NCBI GenBank assembly: GCA_003086555.1
Contig: QEFN01000036.1
Location: 1 to 9,568 of the forward strand
From: Sulfolobus sp. SCGC AB-777_G06
GTDB taxonomy: Archaea > Thermoproteota > Thermoprotei_A > Sulfolobales > Sulfolobaceae
Direction: 5' to 3'
Length of the DNA: 9,568 nucleotides
Shown here piece after piece: positions 1-6,718 of this stretch. How positions within the stretch are numbered: the stretch's first letter is position 1; the number at the start of each line of letters is the position of its first letter. Below the pieces are notes generated by a model that searched no databases, was not told the origin of the DNA, and worked only from the letters and a program-made list of their open reading frames with translations. Both the position numbers and the translations under genes were made by a program.

Positions 1-770
1 GTAAATGCCATTCCGTCAGATCTTGTTAACATGAAATCAACGATATCCTTTCCGCTCCCTGTGATGTAATTCACCACACCCGGTGGAAAACCGGCCTCTA
101 ACATTATTTTAACTAAGTTGTATGCGGAAAGTGGTGTGTCGGAAGATGGTTTTATCACGACTGTGTTCCCAGTAATCACTGCCCCGAGGGCCATAGTAGT
201 AGTTATTGCCAACGGGAAGTTGAAGGGAGCTATTACAGCCCAAGATCCGTAGGGCTTCATCACTGAGTACGAGTGTTCATTCTTATACATCCTTGAGTCC
301 ATCTCGTGCTCAAAACCCCTATTAATCTGGAGGATGTAGGCGTAGTAGTTGAAGTAGTCTATAGTTTCGTCAACCTCAGCTATAGCCTCGTATCTGTTCT
401 TACCATTTTCGAGGGTAATAGTAGCAGCTAACTCGAACTTCCGCCTGCTAATCAGCTCAGCAGCCCTTTTAGCCGTTTCGACCCTGTCTTTCCATGACGT
501 CAGCCTCCAACTCTTAAACGCTTCTTTTGCGGCCTTGAAAGCTTTATCTATGGCGTTTTCATCAGCTATCTGAAACCGTCCTATGAGAATCGAAGCGTCT
601 ACAGGAGACCTGACTTCGAAAGTCTTACTTGTCTTTACTTCCTCTTCTCCTATTATCAGTGGGTACTCTTCTCCAAGTCTTACTCTCTCTAATGCTTTCT
701 CAAACTCTTGGTGGAACTCCTCCTCCCTACCTTTATACTTAGCTATAGTGTTTTCGTTTATGAATACCAT
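1..770 (-). CDS. Aldehyde dehydrogenase, probably 1-pyrroline-5-carboxylate dehydrogenase (partial, 3' end outside window)
   Basis: Reading the minus strand from the ATG at 770 gives 256 uninterrupted codons that leave the window, about half of a normal ALDH of about 500-520 residues. Visible ALDH hallmarks are PFNFP (residues 182-186, with the conserved active-site Asn at 184) and the NAD-binding stretch GNTVVIKPSSDTPLSA (Lys207), followed by an EAGFPPGVVNYITGSG segment. The N-terminus, a charged helix followed by YPLIIGEEEV, resembles RocA-type P5C dehydrogenases, which oxidise glutamate semialdehyde/P5C to glutamate in proline catabolism. The catalytic Cys and Glu lie beyond the left edge, so the substrate call is an inference; another aliphatic or semialdehyde dehydrogenase is possible. 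The start is supported by a TATA-like box about 27 bases upstream, suggesting a leaderless mRNA. It is divergent from the S9 peptidase gene, which fits a role in using peptides or amino acids. Confidence 0.85.
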   Translation of the reverse strand, partial: MVFINENTIAKYKGREEEFHQEFEKALERVRLGEEYPLIIGEEEVKTSKTFEVRSPVDASILIGRFQIADENAIDKAFKAAKEAFKSWRLTSWKDRVETAKRAAELISRRKFELAATITLENGKNRYEAIAEVDETIDYFNYYAYILQINRGFEHEMDSRMYKNEHSYSVMKPYGSWAVIAPFNFPLAITTTMALGAVITGNTVVIKPSSDTPLSAYNLVKIMLEAGFPPGVVNYITGSGKDIVDFMLTRSDGMAF

Positions 771-787
771 ATCTATAATTATAGATA
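770..787. promoter_or_regulatory. 18-bp perfect palindrome at the aldehyde dehydrogenase start (candidate operator)
   Basis: The sequence TATCTATAATTATAGATA is identical to its own reverse complement over all 18 bases. It covers the first base of the dehydrogenase start codon and the 17 bases before it. It therefore lies between the TATA-like box (795-801) and the presumed transcription start, a place where a bound dimeric repressor would block polymerase. The palindrome is observed directly; operator function is inferred. Confidence 0.5.
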
Positions 788-794
788 ACCGGAG

Positions 795-801
795 ATAAAA
801 A
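795..801 (-). promoter_or_regulatory. Candidate TATA box of the aldehyde dehydrogenase gene
   Basis: On the minus strand this reads TTTTTAT and lies 25-31 bases before the ATG at 770. That is the spacing expected when transcription starts at or next to the start codon. No Shine-Dalgarno sequence precedes the ATG, consistent with a leaderless transcript. Confidence 0.5.
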
Positions 802-841
802 TGTAGTGTTGTACGTTGTTTGGAAAGTTTAACGAGAAGAG

Positions 842-869
842 CCTAAGCCGATCGCATACCGATCTTAGG
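842..869. promoter_or_regulatory. GC-rich interrupted inverted repeat in the divergent promoter region
   Basis: Arms CCTAA (842-846) and TTAGG (865-869) enclose a second pair, GATCG (850-854) and CGATC (860-864), around a 5-base centre, with three extra bases on the left side. CCGATC also occurs twice as a direct repeat (848-853 and 859-864), 11 bases apart, about one helical turn. The element ends about 15 bases upstream of the peptidase TATA box, so it could bind a regulator of that gene or of both divergent genes. No binding protein can be named. Confidence 0.45.
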
Positions 870-883
870 ACCTTCAGTTGACA

Positions 884-890
884 TTTTAAA
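884..890 (+). promoter_or_regulatory. Candidate TATA box of the S9 peptidase gene
   Basis: TTTTAAA is centred 26 bases before the ATG at 913, with no Shine-Dalgarno sequence in between. This fits a leaderless archaeal promoter and supports the chosen start codon. Confidence 0.55.
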
Positions 891-912
891 GTAAGTAAAC
901 ACATAATAATTT

Positions 913-2655
913 ATGGACACGATAGAAGAAGCGTATTCAATAAGACTCGTTTCAGAAGTGAAACTAAGTCAGAAGGGTCTATTACATACCGAGACATGGA
1001 TAGAAGGGAATGAGTATAAGTCAAGCATCTACCTTGATAAGAATAGGATTACTTTCGGCGGAAAGGAGTCCTTACCATCGATCAACGGAGAGGATCTCTA
1101 CTACGTTTTAAACGGAAGAACACTTGTCAAGCAAAGCCCTTACGGAGAACCTAAGAGACTCTTTACTCTCGGTAAGATACATAAGTTCGTCTTCCATAAG
1201 GACGGGATTTTAGTCATAGGAGAAAAGAAAGATAAAAAAGAAGGCCACTTCGTGGCTAAAAAACTGAAGTATAGGTTTGACGGAAGAGGTCTACTGAGAA
1301 CTAGGATGTCCTTGTTGTTGTTTGACGGAAAAGAAGTTAAGACACTTGTTGAAGGTGACTTCGACGTAACTGACGTTGCAACTAACGGAAAGAGGATCGT
1401 GATCTCTGCTACAAAAGAAAACGATGATGTGGGTCTATCCGACATTTATGAGGTTGAAGGAAATGAATTAAGGAGAATCACAAGAGGGGAGGGGAACATA
1501 ACGGCTGTTGCTATGAATGAGGACGGTCAAATAGCCTATCTGGGACACCGAAAGGGTAAAACACCATGGGCAGCAAAAGAAGTAATACTACCAGAGGAGG
1601 ATAAGAGTTATCTGTGCGGAAATTATTGTGGTAATAGCGTTCTCACTGACTTGTTCGACGGTGCAAAGGAGAAGTTAGTCTTTAAGAGGGGAGAAATAGT
1701 AACCACTGGTCAAGTCGGAGCTAAAACAAACGTTTACAAAGTTAGTGATAACAAGGTGGACCAACTGACAGATGGGGATATGGTAGTCAGGAGTTTCGAT
1801 TATCTAGACGGAGAACTGGTTTATGTTTATACCACTCCTGAAAAGCCTTCAATAATGTACTACAAGGGAGAGACATACGACCCTAACCCCTCAGTCAGGG
1901 GCTTAAAGCCTGAACTGGTTAGGGGAGATGTTGAGGGTTGGGCTATAATAGTGGACAAGCACGCTCCGACGATACTCTTTATTCACGGAGGGCCACACAC
2001 TGCTTACGGGTACTCCTACTTCATAGAATTCCAGTTTTTCGCAAAACACGGGTTTAACGTAATATACTCAAACCCTAGGGGTAGTCAAGGTTACGGTGAG
2101 GACTTTGCTAAAGCATGTGTAGGTGACTGGGGAGGGAAGGACATGGAGGACATCTTAAACTTCGTTAGAACTGTCAAAGAGAAATACGAGCTGACGGGTA
2201 AGATCGGCGTTACCGGGGGATCTTACGGTGGGTTTATGACTAATTGGATTGTCACAAAGACCGATATGTTCTCTGCGGCGATTAGCGAGAGGAGTATATC
2301 TAACCTCGTCAGCATGTGCGGTACGAGTGACATAGGCTTCTGGTTCAACACTGTAGAGTCCGGTATTGACGACCCGTGGAAACCTGAAAATATGGATAAG
2401 TTAATGAAAATGTCTCCCATATATTACGTAAAGAATGTCAAGACGCCTACAATGCTAATACATGGAGAGGAAGACTACAGATGTCCCATAGAACAAGCAG
2501 AACAGTTCTTTATGGCGTTGAAAATGAATGGAATCGATAGCGAACTGGTCAGGTATAAGGGTGACGGTCACGAACATGCGAGAAGGGGTAAGCCCAACAA
2601 CATGAAGGATAGGCTTAGAAGAAAGCTAGACTGGTTTAACAGATATTTGAGATAG
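913..2655 (+). CDS. Acylaminoacyl-peptidase-type S9 serine peptidase
   Basis: A 580-residue protein with the architecture of the prolyl oligopeptidase family, most like acylaminoacyl-peptidases (S9C). These release N-acylated amino acids from short blocked peptides, or cleave short peptides, in the cytosol. The N-terminal part (roughly residues 1-325) should form the beta-propeller; the C-terminal part is an alpha/beta hydrolase. Visible there are the oxyanion-hole motif HGGPH (358-362), the nucleophile motif GGSYGG with Ser437, the acid Asp521 in HGEEDYRCP, and the base His553 in GDGHEH, so the triad is complete. Length matches archaeal family members (about 570-590). No signal peptide is seen. 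The start has a TATA box at leaderless spacing. Divergent transcription from the aldehyde dehydrogenase suggests a joint role in peptide or amino-acid use. Exact substrate preference (acyl-peptidase, aminopeptidase or esterase side activity) cannot be read from sequence. Confidence 0.9.
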   Translation: MDTIEEAYSIRLVSEVKLSQKGLLHTETWIEGNEYKSSIYLDKNRITFGGKESLPSINGEDLYYVLNGRTLVKQSPYGEPKRLFTLGKIHKFVFHKDGILVIGEKKDKKEGHFVAKKLKYRFDGRGLLRTRMSLLLFDGKEVKTLVEGDFDVTDVATNGKRIVISATKENDDVGLSDIYEVEGNELRRITRGEGNITAVAMNEDGQIAYLGHRKGKTPWAAKEVILPEEDKSYLCGNYCGNSVLTDLFDGAKEKLVFKRGEIVTTGQVGAKTNVYKVSDNKVDQLTDGDMVVRSFDYLDGELVYVYTTPEKPSIMYYKGETYDPNPSVRGLKPELVRGDVEGWAIIVDKHAPTILFIHGGPHTAYGYSYFIEFQFFAKHGFNVIYSNPRGSQGYGEDFAKACVGDWGGKDMEDILNFVRTVKEKYELTGKIGVTGGSYGGFMTNWIVTKTDMFSAAISERSISNLVSMCGTSDIGFWFNTVESGIDDPWKPENMDKLMKMSPIYYVKNVKTPTMLIHGEEDYRCPIEQAEQFFMALKMNGIDSELVRYKGDGHEHARRGKPNNMKDRLRRKLDWFNRYLR

Positions 2656-2832
2656 GTGACACTCCACGTAAGATTCCTTCGTTCTCGATATAAACAATTC
2701 ATATACTCTCTTTAAGTTTATGAATAATGTCAGTTTTGATTATTCGTAGTGTCTTCAACATGTGTTCGAACCATATACATCCTAAAACAAAACCGATTCT
2801 AAGGAGACATTATGTGGTCGACCTAATTAATT
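2656..2832. other. Intergenic spacer after the peptidase gene, no gene seen
   Basis: I find no credible coding region, RNA gene or strong T-tract terminator here. Only short pyrimidine-rich stretches follow the peptidase stop codon (around 2668-2690 and 2704-2714), which may serve as weak archaeal termination signals. The right part grades into the control region of the molybdoenzyme operon. Confidence 0.4.
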
Positions 2833-2858
2833 AAAATATGTTTAAATGAACATTTTTT
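2833..2858. promoter_or_regulatory. Near-perfect inverted repeat upstream of the molybdoenzyme operon
   Basis: Left arm AAAATATGTT (2833-2842) and right arm AACATTTTTT (2849-2858) are complementary at 9 of 10 positions around a 6-base centre. The element lies about 67-92 bases before the operon start codon, well upstream of its TATA box. It could be a site for an activator or chromatin-type regulator; the dyad is observed, the role inferred. Confidence 0.4.
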
Positions 2859-2880
2859 GATTTTGTAACAATTTAATCAA
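2857..2880. promoter_or_regulatory. Second, imperfect inverted repeat abutting the first
   Basis: Inner arms TTGT (2863-2866) and ACAA (2868-2871) surround one base; outer arms are TTGATT (2857-2862) and AATCAA (2875-2880), with three extra bases on the right side. It overlaps the preceding inverted repeat by two bases and ends about 15 bases before the TATA box, a position typical for archaeal activator sites. AT-rich sequence makes short dyads common, so support is moderate. Confidence 0.3.
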
Positions 2881-2895
2881 GAGATAAGCAAAGTA

Positions 2896-2905
2896 TTTAA
2901 TAAAT
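2896..2905 (+). promoter_or_regulatory. Candidate TATA box of the molybdoenzyme operon
   Basis: TTTAATAAAT sits 20-29 bases before the ATG at 2925, with no Shine-Dalgarno sequence before that ATG. The first gene would thus be leaderless while the two downstream genes use strong Shine-Dalgarno sites. Confidence 0.55.
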
Positions 2906-2924
2906 TTCTTACCATTACCATATA

Positions 2925-3776
2925 ATGTATCCACCCCAATTAGGCTATTATAGACCGGTCAGTCTTAGTGACGCCTTAGACTTCTTAAGCAATGAAGATG
3001 TTAAGCCCTTAGCAGGAGGTCAGAGCTTAATACCTATGTTAAAGTTTAGAATATTAAAGCCTAAGTTTCTACTGGACTTAAACCCTCTCAAGGAACTAAA
3101 TCACATCTCGTCAGGAGATGAAGGTGTAATAATAGGTGCTACAGTGACACATGCCAGCTTGGTTAAGAGCGGTATAGCGAGGATAGACTTGCCTCTACTT
3201 CACCAATCGGCAAAAAAGGTAGGTGATATGCAAGTCAGAAATATGGGTACTATAGGTGGTTCGTTAGCAAACGCAGACCCATCGGCAGATTATCCTGCTG
3301 TAGTTACAGCTTACAACGCTAAGTTAAGGTTACAGAGTTCGAAAGGCGTGAGGGAGGTAGAGGCTAAGGATTTCTTTAAAGGGCCCTATACAACCGAGTT
3401 AAGGGAGGACGAGCTTTTAGTGGAGATCATCTTCCCTAAACTTAAGGGATACAACTATAAGTACGCGAAAATAGTGAGGAGAGCTGGAGACTACGCATTG
3501 ATTGGAATGGCTGTTTTAGCTAAAATAGACGGAGTAGTAAAGGATATCAGAATAGCTTATACCGGTGTTTCCGATAAGCCGTTCAGACCTTACGAGATAG
3601 AGAAGTCTTTACTCGATACTAAACCTTCTGAGAACGTAATTAGGGACTTCGCAGAAAAAGTGGCCTCTCAAGTGAACCCTCCTTCAGACTCCAGAGGATC
3701 TTCCGAGTACAGAAGAAAGGTGATGAAAGCTCTCACGGTAAACACCCTAAAGGAGGTGTTAGGTATTGTTAGTTAG
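2925..3776 (+). CDS. cutB: Glyceraldehyde dehydrogenase-type molybdoenzyme, medium FAD subunit
   Basis: A 283-residue flavoprotein subunit of the xanthine oxidase/CO dehydrogenase family. It carries FAD and passes electrons from the 2Fe-2S subunit to an acceptor. The two FAD-contact motifs are clear: AGGQSL (residues 30-35) in the N-terminal FAD domain and [16 protein letters not shown] starting at Thr109. The C-terminal part corresponds to the CO-dehydrogenase flavoprotein C-terminal domain. Length matches family members (about 280-290). It is the first gene of a three-gene operon in medium-small-large order, as in the characterised glyceraldehyde dehydrogenase of Sulfolobus acidocaldarius, where the enzyme oxidises glyceraldehyde to glycerate in the non-phosphorylative Entner-Doudoroff route. 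Its 3' end overlaps the next gene by 11 bases. Such genes are often labelled carbon monoxide dehydrogenase by homology; the large subunit argues against that. Confidence 0.9.
   Translation: MYPPQLGYYRPVSLSDALDFLSNEDVKPLAGGQSLIPMLKFRILKPKFLLDLNPLKELNHISSGDEGVIIGATVTHASLVKSGIARIDLPLLHQSAKKVGDMQVRNMGTIGGSLANADPSADYPAVVTAYNAKLRLQSSKGVREVEAKDFFKGPYTTELREDELLVEIIFPKLKGYNYKYAKIVRRAGDYALIGMAVLAKIDGVVKDIRIAYTGVSDKPFRPYEIEKSLLDTKPSENVIRDFAEKVASQVNPPSDSRGSSEYRRKVMKALTVNTLKEVLGIVS
3751..3758 (+). promoter_or_regulatory. Shine-Dalgarno site deciding the TTG start of the small subunit
   Basis: AGGAGGTG lies inside the end of the medium-subunit gene, 7 bases before the TTG at 3766. It matches the archaeal anti-Shine-Dalgarno sequence strongly and supports an unusual TTG start codon. 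Confidence 0.7.
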
Positions 3777-4251
3777 ACCAGGGGAAAAGGCAAAAATTAA
3801 AATAAAAGTAAACGGGATATGGTACGAAAGGGAAGTAGAGCCTAGGCAATTACTAGTCCACTTCCTGAGAGATGAACTAGGGCTTACCGGTACTAAGATA
3901 GGATGTGATACATCAACTTGTGGTGCGTGTACTGTACTCCTCAACGGTAAGAGCGTTAAGTCTTGTACAGTGCTTACAGTCCAAGCTGACGGTGCTGAGG
4001 TGACTACCATCGAAGGGTTAGACGCAAAGGAGCTTAAAGAGGCATTCAAGGAGAACTTTGCCCTCCAGTGCGGCTACTGTACTCCAGGAATGATAGTTCA
4101 AGCTCACTACCTCCTCAAGGAACATCAATATCTCTCGGAAGAGGAAATAAGGGAAGGTATTCATGGTAACATCTGTAGGTGTACTGGATATCAAAACATA
4201 GTCAAGGCAATAAGGCAAGTTGCAGGAGGTGACGGTCATGTACACGGGTAA
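3766..4251 (+). CDS. cutC: Glyceraldehyde dehydrogenase-type molybdoenzyme, small [2Fe-2S] subunit
   Basis: A 161-residue iron-sulfur subunit that relays electrons from the molybdenum site to FAD. Two clusters are fully represented. The plant-ferredoxin-type N-terminal domain has Cys47, Cys52, Cys55 and Cys67. The helical C-terminal domain has Cys102 and Cys105 in CGYCTPGM, and Cys137 and Cys139 in GNICRCTGY. All eight ligands are present and the length is normal for the family (about 155-165). The start is a TTG chosen because AGGAGGTG stands 7 bases before it and the residues that follow align with the usual N-terminus. The gene overlaps the medium-subunit gene by 11 bases and the large-subunit gene by 14, so translation of the three is probably coupled, consistent with a heteromeric complex. 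Confidence 0.93.
   Translation: MLVRPGEKAKIKIKVNGIWYEREVEPRQLLVHFLRDELGLTGTKIGCDTSTCGACTVLLNGKSVKSCTVLTVQADGAEVTTIEGLDAKELKEAFKENFALQCGYCTPGMIVQAHYLLKEHQYLSEEEIREGIHGNICRCTGYQNIVKAIRQVAGGDGHVHG
4222..4232 (+). promoter_or_regulatory. Shine-Dalgarno site deciding the large-subunit start
   Basis: GCAGGAGGTGA lies within the end of the small-subunit gene and ends 5 bases before the ATG at 4238. It is a very strong match to the 3' end of archaeal 16S rRNA. It falls just downstream of the alternative in-frame TTG at 4220, which therefore is unlikely to be the start. Confidence 0.75.
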
Positions 4252-6454
4252 ACCAATAAAGAGGTTATATGACGATAAGTTCGTCAACGGTAAATCAACT
4301 TACGTAGATGACATACAGATATCAGCTTATTTTGCGGGGTTTGTCAGGAGCCCTTACGCACACGCGCTGATTAAGTCTATAGACGTAAGTGATGCGCTAA
4401 AAGTCCAAGGGATAGTCGCCGTCTTCACGGCAAAGGACTTAGAGGTTAAGGAAGGTATAGGAATATGGACTACTTACGAAGATCCTAAGTTATGGAAATT
4501 CGTAAAAAGGAAGCCGTTGGCGGATAAGAAAATTAGGTATGCCGGAGAACCTGTGGCTATAGTGATAGGAACTGATAAGTATTCAGTGAGGGACGCTATA
4601 GACAAAGTAAACGTTGACTACGAGAGATTACCTGCGATAGTTAAGATGGAAGATTCCTTAGAAGATAAAGTGATCATACACGAGGAGTTAAAGACTAATG
4701 TAGCTTTTGACCGGACTTACAGTGCTGGAAACATAGAGAACGCCTTTAAGAACGCGGACAAAGTGATCCCAGTCGAGATAACAAACAACAGACTCATCCC
4801 GTCACCCATGGAGCCCAGAGGCATTATAGCTAGATATGAAGGAGGCTCCCTAACGGTATGGTACTCTACACAAGTTCCCCACACAGCTAGGTCAGAGTTC
4901 TCCAGAATTTTTGGCATTCCATCCAGCAAGATAAGGGTCATAATGCCCGATGTAGGAGGAGCTTTCGGAAGCAAAGTGAATATTTTGCCGGAAGATATAA
5001 GCGTCATAGCCAGTGCTATAAAGTTGGGGAGACCAGTAAGGTGGACAGCGACTAGGAGTGAGGAAATGTTAGCCTCTGAAGCCAGACATAATACCTTCAA
5101 AGGGGAAATTGCAGTTAGCAGAGAAGGGAGATTGTTAGGAATTAGAGGAGACTTACTGGTTGACTTAGGAGCTTATCTAACTTATACTGCCCCTCTACAA
5201 CCAGCAATTATTCCTTTAATGATCCCGGGGCCATATAAGGTTAGAGATATCCATATAAGGAGTAGGGCAGTTTACACTAACACCCCACCCATAACAATGT
5301 ACAGAGGAGCAAGTAGGCCAGAAGCTACATTCATAATAGAGAGAATAATGAGCATTATTGCCGACGAGTTGAAGCTAGACGACGTGAGGGTCAGAGAAGT
5401 GAACATGGTAAGGACGGACGAGATGCCGTATACGAACCCATTCGGCTTGAAGTATGATTCTGGTGATTATTTAGGCTTACTGAGGGAGGGACTGAAAGCA
5501 CTCAAATATTATCAGCTTAAAGGATGGGCTGAGGAGGAGAGAAAGAAGGGCAGGAAGATAGGTGTAGGGATGGCATTTTACTTGGAGATCAGCGGTTTCG
5601 GGCCTTGGGAGTTTGGTGAAGTCAGAGTATCCGAGACTGGAGACGTATTAATAATAACCGGAGGAACTCCCCACGGTCAAGGTACAGAAACCGCAATCGC
5701 CCAGATAGTAGCTGACACTTTGCAGATAGACATTAATAGAGTCAAAGTGGTCTGGGGAGACACTGAAATTGTCGCTGCAAGCATGGGTACTTACGGGTCG
5801 AGAACAGCCTCGGCTGCTGCGAGTGCTGCACTTGTCGCTGCAAAGGAGGTATTGGAGAAGATGAAGAGGACAGCTGCTAAGATTTTGAACGTGGATGTAG
5901 AGGAGGTCGCATATTCCAATGGAGAGTTCAGTGCAGGTGGTAAGAAAGTTAGTTGGGATGAAGTAGCTGCATCCTCTTATGCCTCAAATGAACCAGGTAT
6001 TTACGCTCAAGTCACTCTGCCCGGAGATGTTACATTCCCCTATGGAGTTCATGTGGCAGTAGTTGAAGTAGACGATTATGGTATAATAAAGGTAATAGAC
6101 TACAAGGCTTACGATGATATAGGTGTAGTGATAAATCCGGCTTTAGCTGAGGGGCAAATTCACGGTGGGGCTACGCAAGCTGTAGGACAAGCAACATTAG
6201 AAGAAGCTATAATTAACGACGATGGTCAGTTAGTTGTGACTTACGCTGATTACTTTATACCAACGGCTGTTGAGGCACCAAAGTTTGAAAGTCATTTCGT
6301 AGAAAAACCACATCCATCCGCGTATCCCACTGGGGCAAAGGGAGTTGGTGAAGCCGCACTAATAGTTGGACCAGCTGTTATAGTAAGGGCTATTGAGGAC
6401 GCCACTGGAAAGAGGTTCAATAAGACTCCCGTAAGACCTGAAGACGTAATTTAG
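4238..6454 (+). CDS. cutA: Glyceraldehyde dehydrogenase-type molybdoenzyme, large molybdenum-cofactor subunit
   Basis: A 738-residue catalytic subunit of the xanthine oxidase family that binds the molybdenum pyranopterin cofactor. Visible motifs (numbered from the ATG at 4238) are GGAFGS (240-245), [10 protein letters not shown] (354-363), GQGTET (480-485) and the catalytic glutamate Glu705 in KGVGEAAL. The active-site loop reads YRGASRPE. The AYxCSFR motif, whose cysteine carries the Mo-S-Cu centre of true CO dehydrogenases, is absent, so this is an aldehyde-oxidising enzyme. By family and operon order the best match is the Sulfolobales glyceraldehyde dehydrogenase, a cytosolic enzyme with broad aldehyde range; the physiological substrate is inferred. 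An upstream in-frame TTG (4220) would add six residues, but the strong Shine-Dalgarno site favours ATG 4238. No maturation or cofactor-insertion gene is adjacent within the window. Confidence 0.92.
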   Translation: MYTGKPIKRLYDDKFVNGKSTYVDDIQISAYFAGFVRSPYAHALIKSIDVSDALKVQGIVAVFTAKDLEVKEGIGIWTTYEDPKLWKFVKRKPLADKKIRYAGEPVAIVIGTDKYSVRDAIDKVNVDYERLPAIVKMEDSLEDKVIIHEELKTNVAFDRTYSAGNIENAFKNADKVIPVEITNNRLIPSPMEPRGIIARYEGGSLTVWYSTQVPHTARSEFSRIFGIPSSKIRVIMPDVGGAFGSKVNILPEDISVIASAIKLGRPVRWTATRSEEMLASEARHNTFKGEIAVSREGRLLGIRGDLLVDLGAYLTYTAPLQPAIIPLMIPGPYKVRDIHIRSRAVYTNTPPITMYRGASRPEATFIIERIMSIIADELKLDDVRVREVNMVRTDEMPYTNPFGLKYDSGDYLGLLREGLKALKYYQLKGWAEEERKKGRKIGVGMAFYLEISGFGPWEFGEVRVSETGDVLIITGGTPHGQGTETAIAQIVADTLQIDINRVKVVWGDTEIVAASMGTYGSRTASAAASAALVAAKEVLEKMKRTAAKILNVDVEEVAYSNGEFSAGGKKVSWDEVAASSYASNEPGIYAQVTLPGDVTFPYGVHVAVVEVDDYGIIKVIDYKAYDDIGVVINPALAEGQIHGGATQAVGQATLEEAIINDDGQLVVTYADYFIPTAVEAPKFESHFVEKPHPSAYPTGAKGVGEAALIVGPAVIVRAIEDATGKRFNKTPVRPEDVI

Positions 6455-6463
6455 CTTGATTAA

Positions 6464-6516
6464 ATTCTTTTTTCTTAAACAAACTGTATCCAGTATAATA
6501 TTTTATTATACTTTTA
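6464..6516 (+). terminator. Candidate terminator of the molybdoenzyme operon with a perfect AT hairpin
   Basis: A T-rich tract (6466-6476) follows the stop codon. Then come the perfect 9-base arms AGTATAATA (6492-6500) and TATTATACT (6504-6512) around a 3-base centre, followed by more T-rich sequence. Archaeal termination depends mainly on U-tracts, so the first tract may be enough and the dyad could instead be a protein site. Confidence 0.45.
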
Positions 6517-6557
6517 TTTTATAGTTAATAATCGTCATATGATTTGAATGATCTACC

Positions 6558-6585
6558 AAGATAATTTATATATCTTCTCTTTTTA
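6558..6585 (+). other. Hairpin plus T-tract, or alternatively an upstream TATA element
   Basis: AAGATA (6558-6563) and TATCTT (6571-6576) form perfect arms around 7 bases and are followed by a T-rich run to about 6585, resembling a terminator. The same stretch contains TTTATATAT (6566-6574), one of the best TATA-box matches in this spacer. If it is a promoter, doxD would have a leader of about 120 bases. The sequence does not decide between the two. Confidence 0.3.
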
Positions 6586-6612
6586 ATCCTTTTCTATTTA
6601 TCGAAGTTTAAA

Positions 6613-6626
6613 AAAGTTTTAACTTT
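6613..6626. repeat. Short dyad in the doxD upstream region
   Basis: AAAGTT and AACTTT are perfect 6-base arms around two bases. In a spacer with about 18% GC such a dyad can arise by chance; it is listed because it lies in the control region of doxD. Confidence 0.25.
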
Positions 6627-6673
6627 GTAAATAATTGAAGATTAAAAAGATTTATTACTTTTTATTAGAAAAA

Positions 6674-6683
6674 CTTAAATTTA
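6674..6683 (+). promoter_or_regulatory. Candidate proximal TATA box of doxDA
   Basis: CTTAAATTTA would place transcription start near 6702-6705, giving doxD a very short leader that just includes its Shine-Dalgarno site. The surroundings are uniformly AT-rich, so the exact box is uncertain. Confidence 0.3.
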
Positions 6684-6703
6684 TTTTTTAAACAATTTTA
6701 AAT

Positions 6704-6710
6704 AGGTGAG
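6704..6710 (+). promoter_or_regulatory. Shine-Dalgarno site of doxD
   Basis: AGGTGAG ends 8 bases before the ATG at 6719. It shows that doxD, although the first gene of its unit, probably has a transcribed leader, unlike the apparently leaderless first genes elsewhere in this window. Confidence 0.6.
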
Positions 6711-6718
6711 TTAAAAGG

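Noticed and set aside
583..798. Plus-strand frame of 71 codons opposite the aldehyde dehydrogenase
   Set aside because: It is the complement of a clearly conserved coding region, has no ribosome-binding signal and resembles no family.
2760..2776. T-arm-like hairpin: a 7-base TTCGAAC loop between arms ATGTG and CATAT, suggesting a tRNA or tRNA-derived attachment site
   Set aside because: The stem is AT-rich with a wobble pair, no acceptor stem or anticodon arm can be found nearby, and thermoacidophile tRNAs are GC-rich. Probably chance.
2817..2824. GGTCGACC palindrome as a regulatory site
   Set aside because: Eight bases is too short to stand out, and it lies over 70 bases upstream of the TATA box with no repeated copy.
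4220..4222. TTG as start of the large molybdoenzyme subunit
   Set aside because: The strong Shine-Dalgarno site lies downstream of it and is correctly spaced for the ATG at 4238.
4717..5100. Minus-strand frame of 127 codons inside the large molybdoenzyme subunit
   Set aside because: It lies opposite the conserved MoCo-binding region (GGAFGS) and has no promoter or ribosome site of its own; an antisense shadow.
2925..6454. Aerobic carbon monoxide dehydrogenase (coxMSL) as identity of the operon
   Set aside because: The gene order fits but the large subunit lacks the active-site cysteine motif AYxCSFR.
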